Shown here piece after piece: positions 36,125-48,020 of a DNA stretch of 64,000 bases. Made by a program: the position numbers and the translations under genes. The notes under the pieces are model-generated. The model was not told the DNA's origin, did no database searches, and was given only the letters and a program-made list of their open reading frames with translations. Numbering within the stretch: position 1 is the first letter of the stretch; each line of letters opens with the position of its first letter. Source of the DNA: Phocoena phocoena (taxonomy: Eukaryota; Chordata; Mammalia; Artiodactyla; Phocoenidae); assembly GCF_963924675.1 (NCBI RefSeq), contig NC_089226.1, forward strand, positions 44,285,124 through 44,349,123. The letters are read 5' to 3'.

Positions 36125-36368
36125 GTGATCATTAAGAAGATGAGCTTTGGAGTCAGTCTTACAAGAAATTTAGTAACGCTTCTTAATAGAAACGTGGCCT
36201 TGAGGAAATTACTTAACATTTTGAGTTTTGGTTCCCACCCCAGTAAAAGGGAGATTATACCTTCCTGTGAAGGTTGTTGTGTGAATTAGGAGTAAAGGTG
36301 TATATAGAACATTTAGGTAGGTCCTGGGTTAAATTAAATGTTCAATGAGGAGTATCTATTATTATGAT
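36125..36368 (+). mobile_element. MIR SINE, sense
   Basis: GAGCTTTGGAGTCAGTCTTA, GTGGCCTTGAGGAAATTAC, GTAAAAGGGAGATTATACC and TATTATTATGA follow the MIR order. Confidence 0.85.
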
Positions 36369-36544
36369 ACCTTATTTTAGGTTTTGGGAGGTAAGGGTCT
36401 CAGATAGTTTTTGATTTTTTTAAAAAATTAGAATCACTTTTAAAGTAAATCAGATGAAGATAACAAAGGCAAATAATTTTCCAGAAATGTACATTTGCAC
36501 CAGCATTAAATGTATGTAAATTATAACTCTTTATTCTTAATAAT

Positions 36545-36608
36545 AAAATCTAACATTTATCAAACACTTACTATGTCCAGGCACCATGGTAAAAGTTTTA
36601 TCAAGTAT
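36545..36608 (-). mobile_element. MIR SINE, antisense, left part
   Basis: AACATTTATCAAACACTTAC and GTCCAGGCACCATGG are the MIR 3' half. The copy resumes at about 37075 beyond an inserted repeat. Confidence 0.75.
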
Positions 36609-37074
36609 ATTTGCAGTCAGCTACATAAAACAGAAGCATAGCTAAAAGTGATGAGGGCTTGTTTTTCTCATGTGACAAGAAGTACCAAGGTAAGTGGTGG
36701 CTTATGTTAATTCAGGGTCAGCATATTACATCTGAGGTGTCTGCAACTCCCCTTTCCTTCTCTCGATTGCAAGATGCCTCTTTCAGCTTCAGCCATCGTA
36801 TTCTTTTTCCAGACAGAAGAAAGAAGAGCAGAGGGCATAAAAGGTGCAGGCAAGCTGAGTCAGCATCATCCTTTACAAGGAGCTGCTCAGAACCCCAACC
36901 CCAAACGTCTTACATCTTATTACCCTAAAGTTGGTCTTATGTCTTTGTAAGAAAGGGTGAGAAATATAGTCATTTTTTTTTTCTTAAGTGGATACATTAC
37001 TGTAACGCCACCACCAATTGGGAATAAGGGAGAGAAAACAGATAAAGGGTAGGCAACCAGTGGTCTTTACCTTG
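36609..37074. mobile_element. Dispersed repeat inserted in a MIR, family not named
   Basis: It shares an order of landmarks with 42840-43138 and with repeats I recall from other mammals (CAGAAGCATAGCTAAAAG, TTAATTCAGGGTCAGC, GAAATATAGTCATTTTT, GGGTAGGCAACCAGTGGTCT). It is probably a DNA transposon or LTR. The two halves of the MIR lie on either side. Confidence 0.45.
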
Positions 37075-37262
37075 CCTGAATTATCTCATTTAATCCTTAC
37101 AATAACCAGTGATGTGTGTATTATTTACATCACCTTCTGTTTACAAAGAGTGTAATTGAGGTACAAAGTGATAGGTAACTTGATCAAGGTTACATAGCTA
37201 CTAACTGCTGAAGCCATGATTTAAACTCGATTTAGAGCCTACATTCTAATTTACTATATTAC
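37075..37262 (-). mobile_element. MIR SINE, antisense, right part
   Basis: TTATCTCATTTAATCCTTAC, TAGGTAACTTGATCAAGGTT and GATTTAAACTCGATTTAGAG follow the reverse MIR order. Confidence 0.85.
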
Positions 37263-38234
37263 TATATAGTAAACACATAGTTTTATTCATCTTCCTTAAA
37301 TTTTCTTTAATAGCTCTTTGAAGTTGCATTTTTCCCTCCTACTTGGATTTTAAAAGGCTATTTTTTTGCTGTTAAAATCTCTGTACTGAAAGTAATTGCT
37401 GTGAAAGTTTTGAGAACAGACAATTTTACCCTACTGTGAGCATTCTCCCCTCTAGTGAATGAGGCTGCAAGTGTATTGTCTCTAAATTAAAGGCAAATGA
37501 ACGTGTTGAGCATATTTTATTCTTTCAGTACTTCTTTCAACCAAAATTTTTTAGTGCCTATTGTACGCCAGCAACTAGAAATAACAACTGAGCTAAACTA
37601 TTTTAACAGTGTCCTGGTTTTCCTGGGTTTTTGAGTTAGTAGTAAAACCCAAGGAGGAAATCTGGTGATTCCTAGACAATAGGGCTAGCTGTATTTATAA
37701 AAATATGTTTTATTTTTTATGGCATTTTATTGTTTTCAAAGCGCTTTCATGTGTAGTATTTTGTTTGTTACACCCATTTATTCTATGAGTTTATCTTATA
37801 TTTACCTCTTTTTGATGAAAAGCCTCTAATCAATCAGAGTAAGCATAGAAGCTAGAATGATAGAAACTTATAGCAGTAGAGTGATTATTTCTTCCTGTCT
37901 AAAAAATATTGCAGCTGGTAAGTTGTATCACAGCTGAAATCCAGCATTTTGGGGTTCTGTTATTCCAGAATCACCTAGGGAGGAAAAAAATGATGGCAGA
38001 GGAAGGTGAGACAAAACATTAAAATCCATATACTCAGGGTGGCAGGAGGGCAAAAAAAAAAAAAAAAATCCATAAACTCACAAAATATGGTAATATTACA
38101 CTTAATTCCCAAAGGCTGTCTAACTTTATAGGTTTAGATTTTGTTGATGGTATTTCTGAACTCTTACTTTCTTGGATTATATTTTTAAATATAGTTCTGT
38201 GTCATTGTTTTGGTTTTGATTTCAGAGTCTACAG

Positions 38235-38288
<54 letters not shown>

Positions 38289-38605
38289 CATTACTTGCCT
38301 GTCTTCCTTTTCAACCACTTTCTTTTTTTCTGTTAGTATTTAGTGATCATTTTTCTACAATAGTTATTCTCTGTCTCCTGGTAATGCTGATATAAATTAT
38401 GTATGATTTTATTTGCATTCCGTATTGATCGTACAATTTTGGAGAAGATTCACATTCAGGTAGCAGACATTACCCTCCAGATCTTGAAATAACTAAATCA
38501 TCACTTTCTATAAAGTCACGAAGAAGATAATATTCACAGAATACAAAAGAAAAATAGAGGGAAAAATCTCACTTTATTATCAACATTAATGGAATTCTCT
38601 GGAAA
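37263..38605. other. Unassigned sequence in NOX4 intron 13
   Basis: There is nothing recognisable except the TA microsatellite at 38236-38284 and a short A run at 38052. Confidence 0.45.
38236..38284. repeat. (TA)24 microsatellite
   Basis: It is an uninterrupted TA tract, self-complementary. Confidence 0.98.
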
Positions 38606-38607
38606 GG

Positions 38608-38790
38608 CACATTAGAGCAGTGCTTCTCAGACTTTAATGTGTTTACAAACCACCCAGAGGCCTCAATAAAACACAGATTCTGATTCAGTAAGTCTGAGGT
38701 TGGATCTAAAATTTTGTCTTCTAACAAGTTCTCATATAAAATTAATGCTATTGGTCCAAGAACCACACTTTGGATGGAAACATACCACAT
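38608..38790. mobile_element. MER5A-like hAT-Charlie element
   Basis: AGTGCTTCTCAGACTTTAAT, CAGATTCTGATTCAGTAAGT, TCTAACAAGTTCTC and AAGAACCACACTTTGG match MER5A nearly end to end. Confidence 0.9.
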
Positions 38791-38999
38791 ATTTGTCAAA
38801 GCCTAATGAAAGGCTTTTCATTCCTTTCAAGGTCAAATTTTATCACATCTGTAACCAGGGAAGAGAGGAGTGCTCAGCATGCTGTACAGAAAAGAAGAGA
38901 GTAGAATAAAGAAGTCTCTTGCCTCATGGTCACCTATCTTTGATAACAAAGGAAAATCTGAAAGCACACCCCAGCGAGCCGAATTACCAATGATTAGTA

Positions 39000-39335
39000 A
39001 CATAATATCTGTAACAATGTTTTTTCCTTAAAGTCTGTTTTATCTGAACTAAATGTTGACTACAACTATTTTACTTTTGAATAAATTTTCCTCCTATATC
39101 TTTATTCTTTAACTTTCAACTTTTTTGTACCCTTTTAGCTGATTCTCTTGAAAAAACCCATGATTCAATTTTGTCTTATTTTAGTCTGACAGTCTTTCCC
39201 GTTGAGCTGAAGATGTTCGTTCATTTATGTTGAATTACATTCTACAGAATTATTTTGTACTCATTATTTGTCCCACGTTTTCTGTTTCTTCCCCTACCCT
39301 CTCTTTTTTTTTTTTTTTGCCTGTGAAGACAAGAT
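39000..39335 (-). mobile_element. Old LINE-1 fragment, antisense
   Basis: AAAGTCTGTTTTATCTGAAC and TTTGAATAAATTTTCCTCC resemble the antisense L1M region where the endonuclease lies. It is diverged and frame-less. Confidence 0.5.
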
Positions 39336-40838
39336 GCATAATAATGACATTTTACTTTTATTTATTAATTGAATTGAGCTCTCTACACTAATGGAAAAGA
39401 AATGACAAAACAAAATATAGCATAAATAAATTTGAGGTTTAAGAGTTTATTCACACTAAAATTAGCCAGCAACTAAGCCAGCGAGCTATGTACCTTGCTT
39501 TCAGCGGGAGATAAGTTGCCATGTGGAAAAAAGAAGAAAGCTAGGAAAGGGATGGAATGATTTGTTTGAGAAAAAGAAATTGTAAAATATTTGCACCTAA
39601 ATGCAGATAAGTGGACAGAAAATAAAAAGATTCGGTTATCATCTTAATAAATAACATTCCAAATTAAATACAATTTTAAAAATAGCACTCTTTGTTGGAA
39701 AGGCTGATGTAGTATAAAAGTCTAAACTAAAGATCTAAAAGTGTTTATTTTAACCAAATATATTCCCTCTAAAAGTTTTCAGAGGTAATTTTATTTTAGT
39801 GTGGCTTGCAGATGGGTTTAAACATATGTTGGAATGGGGTGTGAAATTTGGCTAGGTGTTTTACCTGAAGATTCACTAGGGGTTGGTCAGCTTATAATTC
39901 ATGTTTCCAGTTAAGTACCTAGTGTGTGCACAGTTTGAAGAGCTTGGTAGCTTTTCTTTTATATTATTTGAACTAGTTTTTGCATATTAATAAGCATTTC
40001 AAGTCACATATTAGCAGATCAAGCCTAAGTTAGCCAGCACAATAAAAAAAAAACAAAATCAAAGGGCAAAAACAAATTCTCCTTAACTTTCTATAGGAAC
40101 TAATTCCAATAGTGGGGATCCACCTGTATGTTTATGTATGTGTATGTGTGTATTTAAGAGTGAAAAATAAACATAATATAGCATACTAGATGCTCAATAA
40201 TAATCTTACTAGTATAGAAAGCCTAAAAATCTAAGCACACAAACATTAGTAATTTTAATACATGTTTGATATGGTAGGAGATAAAAATAATTGCTTGGGG
40301 TCGTAACCCGTAAGGAATGTCCTACCTAGATGAATAAATGAAGTGAGTGCTAAAGCCTCTATTTGCTCCTAACATCATATGTATTTATCCCCAAAAGTTA
40401 GAGCTGGTTTTAACAGGCCATATGGGTGGTGGACAAGAGATAAGTCCTGGGCTCTGAAGAGGGTTGGAGAGCAGATCAGAGACCCCTGCACATGGCCCAG
40501 TGGATAAACTAGAGATTAAATAGTCAGCTCGGCAGAAGGAGGTGGTAGAGATAATTGACTTATTTTGTCCTTGGTTCTGAAGGGAATTAGAAAAGAAATC
40601 TCCCCTGATATTTAGTAACCACAAGCTCCCTCTCACTTGAGTTGAAACACTGAATTCACAATATGTATATAGCCCACTAAACACAGAGACAAAAATTTAG
40701 TTTAAAGTGATTCCAGATTCATGGCGTCCTATGGTGGCCTGGAAGAGGAAAATGAAAATACTCTTTTGGAGGGACACATTTTAATCCTCAAAGTATTCCT
40801 ATACATGAGGCACCAAAGAGCTCGTATTTTTTAAAAAA
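39336..40838. other. Unassigned sequence in NOX4 intron 13
   Basis: I see no gene or recognisable repeat. The 99-codon minus frame at 40385-40684 matches nothing known to me. Confidence 0.4.
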
Positions 40839-40839
40839 T

Positions 40840-41700
40840 GAAACAAATCACATGTTAGTAAAAATGTATATTTAAAAAGTATAAAGCAAATGTTTAATAT
40901 GTCAAAAGAAATAAAGGAGAGTATTAAAATAATGATTAAGAGACAACGGACAATCAAATTTCTCAAAACACTTTTGAAAAAGAGCCAATAGACCTTCTAG
41001 AAGTGAGAGATACAATATCATAAACTTGAGCAGTTTATCGCAGCCATGGAGAGAATAATGAATTGTCAAGTAGAACTGAAATAATTATCCAGAATGCAAC
41101 ACACAGAGATAAAGGCATGGAGAATATGAAAGAAAGGTTGAGGTATGGTAGATGGAGTGAGAAGTTCATGCATTCCTTTACATTAGAGCTTCAAAAAGAG
41201 AAAAAGGGAGAGTGAAGGAGATGTAATATTTGAAGAAATAATAGCTCAAATTCAGGGATATCAATGAATCTCAAGCAACATAATAAAAATAAATTCACCC
41301 TAGGAAAAATCGTAATTTACTTACAGAAAGGTAAAAGCAGAGACCAACACTTAACATAAAAGTAGTCAAAAAAAAAAAAAAAAAAAAAGAGAGGGGAAGA
41401 AACAAAAAGTTGGACAAACAGTACAGGTGATATTGTGGTACGTAATTCAACATCACTGAACTAAATTCTACAGTTCAAAGGAAAAGGCTGTCAGACTGGA
41501 ATAAGAAAATGAAACAGGGCAATAGCTGTTTTCAAGAGATTTGCTCAGAACATAAAGGTAAAGACAGGCTGAAAAGTTAAAGAAGGTGAAGAATACAGCA
41601 GAGAAATTCTAACCAAAGAAATATTGTTTCGGATAAAATAGACTTTAAGATAAAAATATTTTTAGACATAGAGTTAATATTCAGTGAAAAAAAGGTTCAA
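40840..41700 (+). mobile_element. HAL1/old L1 ORF1-like LINE, sense
   Basis: AAGTGAGAGATACAATATCA, GAAATAATAGCTCAAATTC, AAAAGGCTGTCAGACTGGA and GACAGGCTGAAAAGTTAAAG follow the ORF1-region order of ancient half-L1 elements. No frame survives. Confidence 0.55.
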
Positions 41701-41794
41701 TTCATTATTTCTCTGGTTGAAAGGATTAGAATGAACTCCTTTTTCAAGAAGACAGTTTTGATATTTTTGGTTTCATAAATAGAAATGGAGTTCA

Positions 41795-41965
41795 TTCTGG
41801 TGGTCAATATAAACCACTTCTTAGATATGTGACCTTGAGGAAATATTTAAACTTCTAGAACCTCAGCTTCCTAACTGAGGAAGTAGAATGATACCACTTA
41901 ACTCTTGTTTAATAATTACAAATAATTCATCTAAAGCATGTAGCACTGTGCCAGTCTCATAGCTC
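41795..41965 (+). mobile_element. MIR SINE, sense, partial
   Basis: CTTAGATATGTGACCTTGAG, AGAACCTCAGCTTCCTAAC and TGTAGCACTGTGCCAG follow the MIR order. Confidence 0.75.
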
Positions 41966-42391
41966 TATTGATGTCAGAATAGTCAAGGAAAAAGCTGTTG
42001 GTTTTACATTGTAGTATCTTTACATAGACAGAAAGATTAGGCCTATAAATTTATTTTGGTTAGAAAAATAATCCTTGGGCTGTCTAATTTAGTTCAAAGA
42101 TAGCTATTCTCTTATAAAAATCTCACTACCCCAGAGGCTTGTTATATTCTGAAATTTCATTAAAAATAACATTTCCTTTGACATCAACCCAGATAGAATA
42201 TGTGGAGGAATGTCCATTTTTGCCAAACACAGGATTGATGAGATCAAATCAGAACTTTATAGAGATGTGTTTTGTAAACTTTAAAACACTATAAAGTTGT
42301 TCAGTTTTATTATCCACTTAATGTCAACTAAGAAAAAATATTTATTTTTTTTTACCTTTATATAGTTTTTTTTAATTAAATTGCTAGGTTT

Positions 42392-42722
42392 TTAAAAAAT
42401 TTTTATTTTAATTTTTAATTTATTTTATTTTTAGCTGTGTTGGGTCTTCGTTGCTGCACACAGTCTTTTCTCTGGTTGCGGCGATCAGGGGCTACTCTTC
42501 GTTGTGGTGCGCGGGCTTCTTATCGAGGTGGCTTCTCTTGTTGCAGAGCACAGGCTTTGGGCACACGGGCTCAGTAGTTGTGGCTTGCAGGCTCTAGAGC
42601 GCAGGCTCAGTAGTTGTGGTTGCACGGGCTTAGTTGCTCTGGATCTTCCTGGACCAGGGCTCAGACCCATGTCTCCTGCATTGGCTGGCAAATTCTTAAC
42701 CACTGCGCCACCAGGGAAGCCC
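42392..42722 (-). mobile_element. CHR-1-like SINE, antisense
   Basis: It runs from a T-rich tail and AGCTGTGTTGGGTCTTCG, through TAGTTGTGGCTTGCAGG units, to CCACCAGGGAAGCCC. It lacks part of the GCATGTGGGATC region. Confidence 0.93.
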
Positions 42723-42839
42723 TGGACAGTTACTATTTTTTAAGAAAGTCTTTTTTTGTAATAGGAAAAAAGCTTTAAAATGGCAGTGTTTTATATATAT
42801 GGGTCTTTTTTTTTTAACATAAAGATATCTGGAACTAGG

Positions 42840-43138
42840 CAGTCCATAGAGGGTATGGCAATTTTATAGTCATCATAAGTGTTTAGACCATCAAGTCAAC
42901 ATTTCAGGCACCAGGAAGGAGGAAAGAAGGGGACAGGGGTAGAGATGCAACTTTTAACTGAGACAGCTTCCTTCAAGGAACCTTCCAGTTTTCCTAACTA
43001 CACTTCCATTTATATTACATTAGGCATAACATAGTCACACAACCGAAATAGATGCAAGACAGTCTGGGAAATGTCGTATTTTGGCTGGGCACTTTGCTTC
43101 CCTGAGTAACGTTAATGTTTTTTTACTAAGCAAGAATG
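42840..43138. mobile_element. Dispersed repeat, same unnamed family as 36609-37074
   Basis: Landmarks GGGAAATGTCGTATTTTGGC and GGCACTTTGCTTCCCTGAGT are shared with that family. The repeat is split by the L1 at 43139 and seems to resume after 43655 with GAATGGGAGGCTGAATATTG. Confidence 0.45.
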
Positions 43139-43654
43139 AGACCTAAATGTCCATCGACAGATGAATGGATAAAGAAGATGTGGTATACATATACAATGGA
43201 ATATTACTTAGCCATGAATAATGGCTCAGAATGAAATAATGCCATTTATAACAACATGGGTGGACCTAGAGATTATCATACTAAGTGAAGTAAGCCAGAC
43301 AAAGACAAATATCATATGATACTGCTTATATGTGGAATCTAAAAAAAATGATACAAATGAACTTATTTACAAAACAGAAATAGACCCACAGACATAGAAA
43401 ACAAACTTATGGTTACCAAAGGGGAAGGGGGGAAGGGATAAATTAGGATCTTAGGATTAACATATACATACTACTATATATAAAGTAGATAACCAACAAG
43501 AACTTACTGTATAACCCAGGGAACTATACTCAATATTTTGTAATAACCTATAAGGGAAAATAATCTGAAAAAGAATAGATATATGTGTATGTATAACTGA
43601 ACCACTGGAAACTAACACAACATTGTAAATCAACTATACTTCAATCAAAAAAAA
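43139..43654 (+). mobile_element. LINE-1 3' end, sense, 5'-truncated
   Basis: It starts CCTAAATGTCCATCGACAGA, includes ACATGGGTGGACCTAGAGAT and ACAACATTGTAAATCAACTA, and ends in an A run. An imperfect duplication AAGCAAGAATG (43128-43138) / AAGCAAGAAAGAATG (from 43654) flanks it. Confidence 0.93.
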
Positions 43655-44274
43655 AGCAAGAAAGAATGGGAGGCTGAATATTGAGTGAACGATTTTCAAG
43701 TTTCATTGTAGTTAAGAAGGATTTCACACACATACATTTGAATATACAATCACAAGTAGAGTAATCATAGATTCCTTTGAGAGTGTGCTCTGGCTATTTC
43801 TATACTAATCAACCTAACCAGGGCAAGAAGAGGAACAAGGTTAATTTCTTTTCTGTTCACATGGTAAGCGTTTCAGGAAATATTTCTGCTGCTATCTTTA
43901 CCATGGAGAATAATATTGTTGAATTTAGACACAATAAAACAAGATATTTTAATTTAGTCCAATATAGTAATAAAATAGATCAAAGCTTTAGCTAGTCCTT
44001 AGCTAACTATCATGGTCCTATATACATTTCCCTACACTTTAAACGAATGTTTCCCTCAAAATACCCATGCTTTGAAACAGATGTGCTTGTGTTAATATCG
44101 ACAGTTCATAAACAACACTCCTTGTTCCTTTAAGCTTATCACTATGAGAAACAATGAAATGAGGCCCGAGCCATCACAAAGCCTAGACACTAGATTTATC
44201 ATGTTTGCCACGTATTATAGAAATTTAATTTAACTCATTTTCATTTTTTCCACCTTTGTCTGCCTTGTCCACAG

Positions 44275-44394
44275 GCTCTACATTGATGGTCCCTTTGGAA
44301 GTCCATTTGAAGACTCACTGAACTATGAGGTTAGCCTCTGCGTGGCTGGAGGCATTGGAGTGACTCCTTTTGCATCAATACTCAACACTCTGCT
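44275..44394 (+). CDS. NOX4: NOX4 exon (probably exon 14), NADPH-binding motif
   Basis: This 120-bp exon lies between acceptor TTGTCCACAG and donor GTATGT. It begins with G, completing Lys406, and then encodes LYIDGPFGSPFEDSLNYEV and SLCVAGGIGVTPFASILNTL (~407-445). It contains the DGPFG turn (~410-414) and the nucleotide-binding loop GGIGVTPF (~431-438) of the ferredoxin-NADP reductase fold. Pro437, the residue changed in the commonly used dominant-negative P437H form of human NOX4, is present. The exon ends CT and is completed by G of the next exon to give Leu446. Asp at ~419 is where I recall Glu in human NOX4. The upstream intron is 17.7 kb. Nothing is broken and the splice sites are canonical. 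Confidence 0.97.
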
Positions 44395-44699
44395 GTATGT
44401 CATTTTGATCCATTATGTTAGTCCAAGTAGAGAACTGTCAATATTTCAGACAGCTCTCTTTCAGTAAGAAGTAATTCCTTCCAGAATTCTTTTACTTATT
44501 GTTCAAGGAACTCCATTTACTGACTGATAAGGGGAATAACTGAGTGATTCTCAATACCTGGTCTATGGCTTTCAGCGTGTTCTCTTGTAGAATAACGTCA
44601 GTATCACAATTATGCATTCCTCTGTCCTTTTCCTCTGTTAAAGTCATTCCACCAGCCTCTGTTTCTTTACTTTCTCATCAGGGGCAAGTGGCATTACTA

Positions 44700-44995
44700 A
44701 TGCATTTAGTCAACAAATATTTTTGAGCACCTATGTGCCGATTCATCTTATAGTTTCTGGTAATACAGCAATGACTAAAGAGAGTCTCTGCCCTTAAAAC
44801 GTTTACATTCAAATGGGGCAGGAAGAAAATAAACCAGTGAAAAATTCATGAATAACATTATTTCAGAAAATATTAGAACTATGATGAAGAGAATAGAGAT
44901 TAATGGGATATAGAAATAAAGGGCCCGGGTTATTTTAGAAGTATGGTCAGGGAAAGCCTTTCTGAGGAGATGACAAATGAGCACATCATTCCTTG
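44700..44995 (-). mobile_element. LINE-2 3' region, antisense
   Basis: CAACAAATATTTTTGAGCAC, ATACAGCAATGACTAAAG, CGTTTACATTCAAATGGGGC and GTATGGTCAGGGAAAGCC follow the antisense L2 3' end. It lies 300 bp after NOX4 exon 14. Confidence 0.85.
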
Positions 44996-45914
44996 GTCTG
45001 TTACTCAGCAAATTTATAACAGACTGAAGAATAAAAATTTCAAAGGTAAGATTGCTTAACCAGGATATACTTATTCAGTTATTTTAGTTCTAGCATTATA
45101 AGCAAAAAGTAATGGACAGTAATTGTCATGAAACCCACAAACAAAATCTATTCTGTTCACTTTTCAAGAAAACACAATTTGCATTAAAAGTTTGTTTTAT
45201 GAAGTACTAAAAAAGAAATAATAAGTTGAAGTGATACTTGATATAAATCTGGGACTTTTTGAAGGCTCTTCGAAAAATAACTATATTCCAAACCAGAAAT
45301 TGTTTCTGAAAACGTTTTGCAAGTTATTTGGACACCTAAAGTTTAAAAAAAGGAAGAATACTTTCTTAACCTCAAGCCTACTTCATAATTATAAGGAGGA
45401 ATCCAGACTTGGAATTGTGAGTTGCTAGAATGAATTACATAGTAGGTGGTTGTGAAATCTCTTTCTTTAACAATTATTAAGAAGGGGGTAAAAAACTAAC
45501 TTTCTGGAATGGTTTTGGCTCATTTTGCCTGGAAGCCAGGGCAAGATGACCATTGGAGCCCTGTTGAGTGATAGAATTCACTGAAAATACAGAACTTTCT
45601 TTTCCTGAGATGCAGAGCTGATATTATTCTAGTTCAGGAGTTTAGTTTATTGCCTTCAGATGGAAATGGGTGATATGCATATAATATCCACAAGCATGAA
45701 CACTTAAATTCATGGAGTATATCATATCTTTGAGTCAGTATATTGCATTTTAAATAAATTTGGGAGTTAAAGTAAGTGGTATGTCAGATGCTAGAATGTA
45801 AATGACTGTTTTTTCTATAGGTTGCTTACTAACGAGAAGCAAAATTTCAAGTATATAGGGATTCTTAATTTTTTTTGCCATCATAATCACTATCATGTTA
45901 TTTTAATTTTAAAG
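44996..45914. other. Unassigned sequence in NOX4 intron 14
   Basis: It is AT-rich with no recognisable repeat. Confidence 0.45.
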
Positions 45915-46023
45915 GGATGACTGGAAACCATACAGGCTTAGAAGACTGTATTTTATTTGGGTGTGCAGAGACATCCAATCCTTCCGTTGGTTTGCAGACT
46001 TACTATGTGTGTTGTATAACAAG
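45915..46023 (+). CDS. NOX4: NOX4 exon (probably exon 15)
   Basis: This 109-bp exon has acceptor TTTTAAAG (a weak, A-rich tract) and donor AAG|GTAAAA. Its first G closes Leu446. The following 36 codons read DDWKPYRLRRLYFIWVCRDI then QSFRWFADLLCVLYNK (~447-482). This is the NADPH-binding-domain segment with the strand RLYFIWVCRD typical of NOX/DUOX reductases. Compared with human NOX4 as I remember it, Arg453, Val478 and Tyr480 look substituted (Lys, Met and His). The exon ends on a whole codon (phase 0). The acceptor choice is fixed by frame: AG at 45913-45914 leaves exactly one base to complete Leu. Confidence 0.96.
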
Positions 46024-46039
46024 GTAAAATTAGGTTTGT

Positions 46040-46330
46040 TTTTACTTTTGCAGCTTTCTAAATTTAAAATAAATTATTTTATTTCAAATTGTAAAAGTAA
46101 TAAGTGCTCACTATAGAATAAACCAGAAAATATGCAGATAAGTAGTGAGGAGGAAAAAAAAATCCCTTAAACTTAAAAAAAAAAGAGGTGACATCTGTTA
46201 ATAATTTGGTACACATCTTTTCAGATATTGGTATCTGTGAATTTGTGTGTGTATTTAGAACATGTTTTAACATAAAAATATATGCATATGGCTGGTGATG
46301 TATGCATATAGGATACATATGCATGCAAAT
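46040..46330. mobile_element. Possible old L1 3' fragment
   Basis: AAAGTAATAAGTGCTCACTA, AGAGGTGACATCTGTTAATA and CACATCTTTTCAGATATTGG look like worn old LINE 3' sequence. I am unsure of the family. Confidence 0.35.
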
Positions 46331-46425
46331 GTGAATACATATGAGATTGTGACCGAGGACAGATGGAGGAAAACATCAACAGGCAATTACTATTACACCT
46401 TTCATCCTTTGTTCTAGTAGCTCTT

Positions 46426-46764
46426 TTTTTTTTTATAAATTTATTTATTTTATTTATTTATTTTTGGCTGCATTGGGTCTTCGTTGCTGCACGCGGTCTT
46501 TCTCTAGTTGCGGGGAGCGGGGGCTACTCCTCGTTGCGGTGCTTGGGCTTCTGACTGCGGTGGCTTCTCTTGTTGCAGAGCACGGGCTCTAGGCGCACAG
46601 GCCCAGCAGTTGTGGCTCACGGGCTCTAGAGCACAGGCTCGGTAGTTGTGGCGCACGGGCTTAGTTGCTCCGCGGCATGTGGGATCTTCCCGGACCAGGG
46701 TTTGAACCCGTGTCCCCTGCATTGGCAGGCGGATTCCCAACCACTGCGCCACCAGGGAAGCCCC
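46426..46764 (-). mobile_element. CHR-1-like SINE, antisense, full length
   Basis: It runs from a T-rich tail and TTTTGGCTGCATTGGGTCTT to CCACCAGGGAAGCCCC. The 13-bp duplication TCTAGTAGCTCTT is at 46413-46425 and 46765-46777. Confidence 0.97.
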
Positions 46765-47109
46765 TCTAGTAGCTCTTATCTCTTATCTCCACCTTTGATA
46801 TTCCAAGTTGGATCATCAGCAGACTTTTGGCACAGTATACAGAATTTCAAAAATCCCAAATTCTAAGTTTTATTCCTTACAGAGATGAAAAGCAGGCATT
46901 TTCGTCTATCCTACATGTAATCTGTTACTTATCTATTAATGTATCTATCTTTATTTTTTAAGTTATTCAAGTAATACACATATGCATCTTTGCTACAGAT
47001 TTTTCTAATAATCCACATGAAGCAAAATCCCCACCGGGTCTTTGTAACCAGATGTAACTCACGAGCATTCTATACATTCTACCATACTATTTGTATTGTT
47101 CTGCACATT

Positions 47110-47440
47110 GCTTTCTATAAACTTATTACTATCTAGCCAGGCACAAAAGGACAACTATTGTGTGCTTCCTCTTATATAAGGCACCTAGAGTAGTCTAATT
47201 CCTAGTGACAAAAAGTAGAGTGGTGGTTGCCAGGTTTCCAGGAAGGAGAAATGAGGAGTTACTGTTTAATGGACACAGAGTGTCAGATTGGGAAGATGAA
47301 GAAGTTCTGAAAATGGATTGGTGGTGATGGTTGCACAACAATGTGAATGTATTTAATGCTAATCAACTGTATACTTAAAAAAACAGTTAAAATGATCAGT
47401 CTTATGCTATGTATATTTTACCACAATAAAAAAAAAGTGC
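47110..47440 (+). mobile_element. Old LINE-1 (L1MA/MB type) 3' UTR, sense
   Basis: GTGGTGGTTGCCAGGTTTCC, GGTGATGGTTGCACAACAAT, TCAACTGTATACTTAAAAAA and ATTTTACCACAATAAAAAAA are the L1M 3' end. Confidence 0.88.
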
Positions 47441-47489
47441 AGATTTCTGGGGTTCACCAAGGGCCCGCTAAATCAGGAGAAAAAAAAAA

Positions 47490-48020
47490 GGGAGAGATGA
47501 GAAGCCATTGAATGGATTTGAGCATACTTATATGATTGTAGGTCATCTTGAGAGTGTGTGTGAATATACCAAGCCTCGGGGTACTGCAGTTTCTAGAGGG
47601 GCAGAAGATGAGTGATAAGTCAGTAAAGGAGATTGGTCAGAGTGGCCAGTGAGGTAGTAGGAAACCAAGGGGTAGTTCTGTCCTTGAGGTAAGGGAGAAA
47701 AATCTTTCAAGAAGAGAATCATCGTGGGTATTTTTTCTAGGTTAATGCCTGAGGCTGGACTTCCTGAGTTGGAGGCTCTGAGGACTTTGGGAATGAATTT
47801 AAATTTTTAATATATACTAAAAAAATGTCCCCCAAGGAGGCTAAAATAATTTACATTTCCACCAAAGAATACAAGAGAAATTTATTCCAAACATTATATT
47901 ACCAATCTTTCAAATTTCTATCCATCTCTTAAACAGTGGCATCTCTAGTTTTCCCTGAATGCTAGTGAGACTGAACTTCTCTCCCTATGCTTATCAACCA
48001 CTTGTATTATTTCTCGGATT
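47490..48020 (-). mobile_element. Probable L2 and old L1 scraps, antisense
   Basis: AGTGGCCAGTGAGGTAGTAG (47640s) fits antisense L2. TCCACCAAAGAATACAAGAG with CCCTGAATGCTAGTGAGACT (47860-47970) fits antisense L1M. Confidence 0.45.

Noticed and set aside
42485..42743. Overlapping frames on both strands encoding Pro/Arg/Ala-rich peptides here and at 24.0, 26.9, 46.5, 48.3 and 51.3 kb
   Set aside because: All are translations of GC-rich SINE sequence, which lacks stops in several frames.
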